Shown: positions 32,416-33,138 of the stretch, piece after piece
Layout: every line of letters starts with the position of its first letter
Position numbering within the stretch: the stretch's first letter is position 1
Assembly: GCA_913776255.1 (NCBI GenBank)
Contig: CAJYLV010000033.1
Coordinates: 1 to 33,138 of the forward strand
DNA from: an uncultured Sphingomonas sp.
GTDB lineage: Bacteria; Pseudomonadota; Alphaproteobacteria; Sphingomonadales; Sphingomonadaceae
Direction: 5' to 3'
Length of the DNA stretch: 33,138 nt
Notes under the pieces: model-generated
Seen by the model: only the letters and a program-made list of their open reading frames with translations
The model's database searches: none
What the model was told of the DNA's origin: nothing
Program-made: the position numbers and the translations under genes

Positions 32416-32606
32416 ATCATTCCCGCGCAGGCGAGACCTTGGCGAAAGCCCCCTTCCTGTACCCCGGCGGAGGCCGGGGCCCAGTCGGGGGAGGTTTGTG
32501 ACTAACTCAAACACCTTCCCAACTGGACCCCGGCCTCCGTCGGGGTACGGCTTGGCGGCGGCGTGGTCCCGCAATTTCGCAAAGGTTTCGCACAGGCGGG
32601 AATGAC
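32416..32606. repeat. Composite nested palindrome (family D outer, family C inner)
   Basis: Outer arms ATCATTCCCGCGCAGGCGAG (from 32416, continuing ACCTTGGCGAAAG) and TTTCGCAAAGGTTTCGCACAGGCGGGAATGA (32575-32605, quoted in two pieces: TTTCGCAAAGG, TTTCGCACAGGCGGGAATGA) face each other imperfectly. Between them sits a whole 90-bp family C palindrome (32459-32548) equal in length to the one at 1709-1798. Most of the 434-base gap between RNase T2 and rpoC is therefore repeat; 32607-32663 shows nothing. Confidence 0.75.
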
Positions 32607-32663
32607 GAAAGGGTGATGCGCTGCTCGTTCCAGCTCGCCGACGCGCATTGAACCCATCACACA

Positions 32664-32705
32664 TGAAAGAGCCGCCGCCCAGCATCCCGGACGGCGGCTC
32701 TTTCA
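32664..32705 (-). terminator. rpoC terminator hairpin
   Basis: TGAAAGAGCCGCCG (32664-32677) and CGGCGGCTCTTTCA (32692-32705) form a perfect 14-bp stem with a 14-base loop, beginning 26 bases beyond the rpoC stop. On the minus strand the end is CTCTTTCATGTGTG, so there is a short T-rich tail. It is the likely terminator of the rpoBC transcript and may also block read-through from RNase T2. Confidence 0.85.
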
Positions 32706-32731
32706 CGTCAGGCCAGCGCCCGAAGCGAGGA

Positions 32732-33138
<407 letters not shown>

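Noticed and set aside
1656..32606. CRISPR array or insertion sequences explaining the repeats
   Set aside because: The repeats are isolated palindromes without regular spacing, spacers, or a transposase gene.

Overview
This window looks like chromosomal DNA of a Sphingomonas-type alphaproteobacterium. The inference rests on very high GC, protein families typical of sphingomonads (DUF2849, DUF934 beside cysI, DUF808, a pfam06347-type SH3 protein, an ACAD/APH/SDR operon), frequent 4-base ATGA or GTGA gene overlaps, and short palindromic repeats of the kind scattered through sphingomonad genomes. It is mostly housekeeping and metabolic sequence. I see no prophage, transposase, CRISPR array, tRNA, rRNA or recognisable defence island.

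Layout. 1-1646 (+): elongation factor P (efp) and an inositol-monophosphatase-family enzyme (suhB-like). 1881-5280 (-): a YfcG-like glutathione transferase, a secreted EF-hand protein, and an OmpR-type response regulator with its histidine kinase; the last three are close enough to be co-transcribed. 5467-6294 (+): an AraC-type regulator. 6493-7728 (-): a regulator with two TetR units in one chain, divergent from a tightly overlapped operon at 7864-10912 (+) encoding an acyl-CoA dehydrogenase, an APH-fold phosphotransferase and an SDR. 11010-12077 (+): a catalase-like haem protein. 12102-16075 (-): an assimilatory sulfur operon in transcription order cobA, DUF2849, cysI, DUF934, cysH. 16366-20117 (-): selO, astD and a DUF808 membrane protein. 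20156-23100 (+): an alpha/beta hydrolase, then a translationally coupled SDR and GH130-type glycosidase/phosphorylase. 23327-23578 (-): a tiny exported protein. 23689-26723 (+): a family 4 glycosyltransferase, a nitronate-monooxygenase-like flavoprotein with a Cys cluster, and a one-base-overlapped nucleotidyltransferase-fold protein. 26791-27666 (+): a class A beta-lactamase. 28051-29647: a glycine-zipper lipoprotein (-), a 58-residue protein (+) and a 2-hydroxyacid dehydrogenase (-). 29739-32297 (+): an overlapped run of SH3 protein, nadC, a four-helix membrane protein and RNase T2. 32732-33138 (-): the 3' end of rpoC.

How the genes work together. The sulfur operon is the clearest pathway: CobA makes the siroheme precursor used by CysI, and CysH supplies sulfite to it. 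The TetR-ACAD-APH-SDR locus looks like a split version of the animal ACAD10/11 system for oxidising hydroxy-acyl or other unusual acyl chains under a dedicated regulator. The EF-hand/two-component cluster suggests cation-linked signalling.

The most unusual non-coding feature is a set of at least five palindromic repeat families, largely confined to gaps between convergent genes, including one palindrome nested inside another near 32.5 kb. The most interesting coding features are the double TetR regulator, the nitronate-monooxygenase-like protein with an Fe-S-like Cys motif, the SDR-GH130 pair, and the apparently leaderless beta-lactamase gene.
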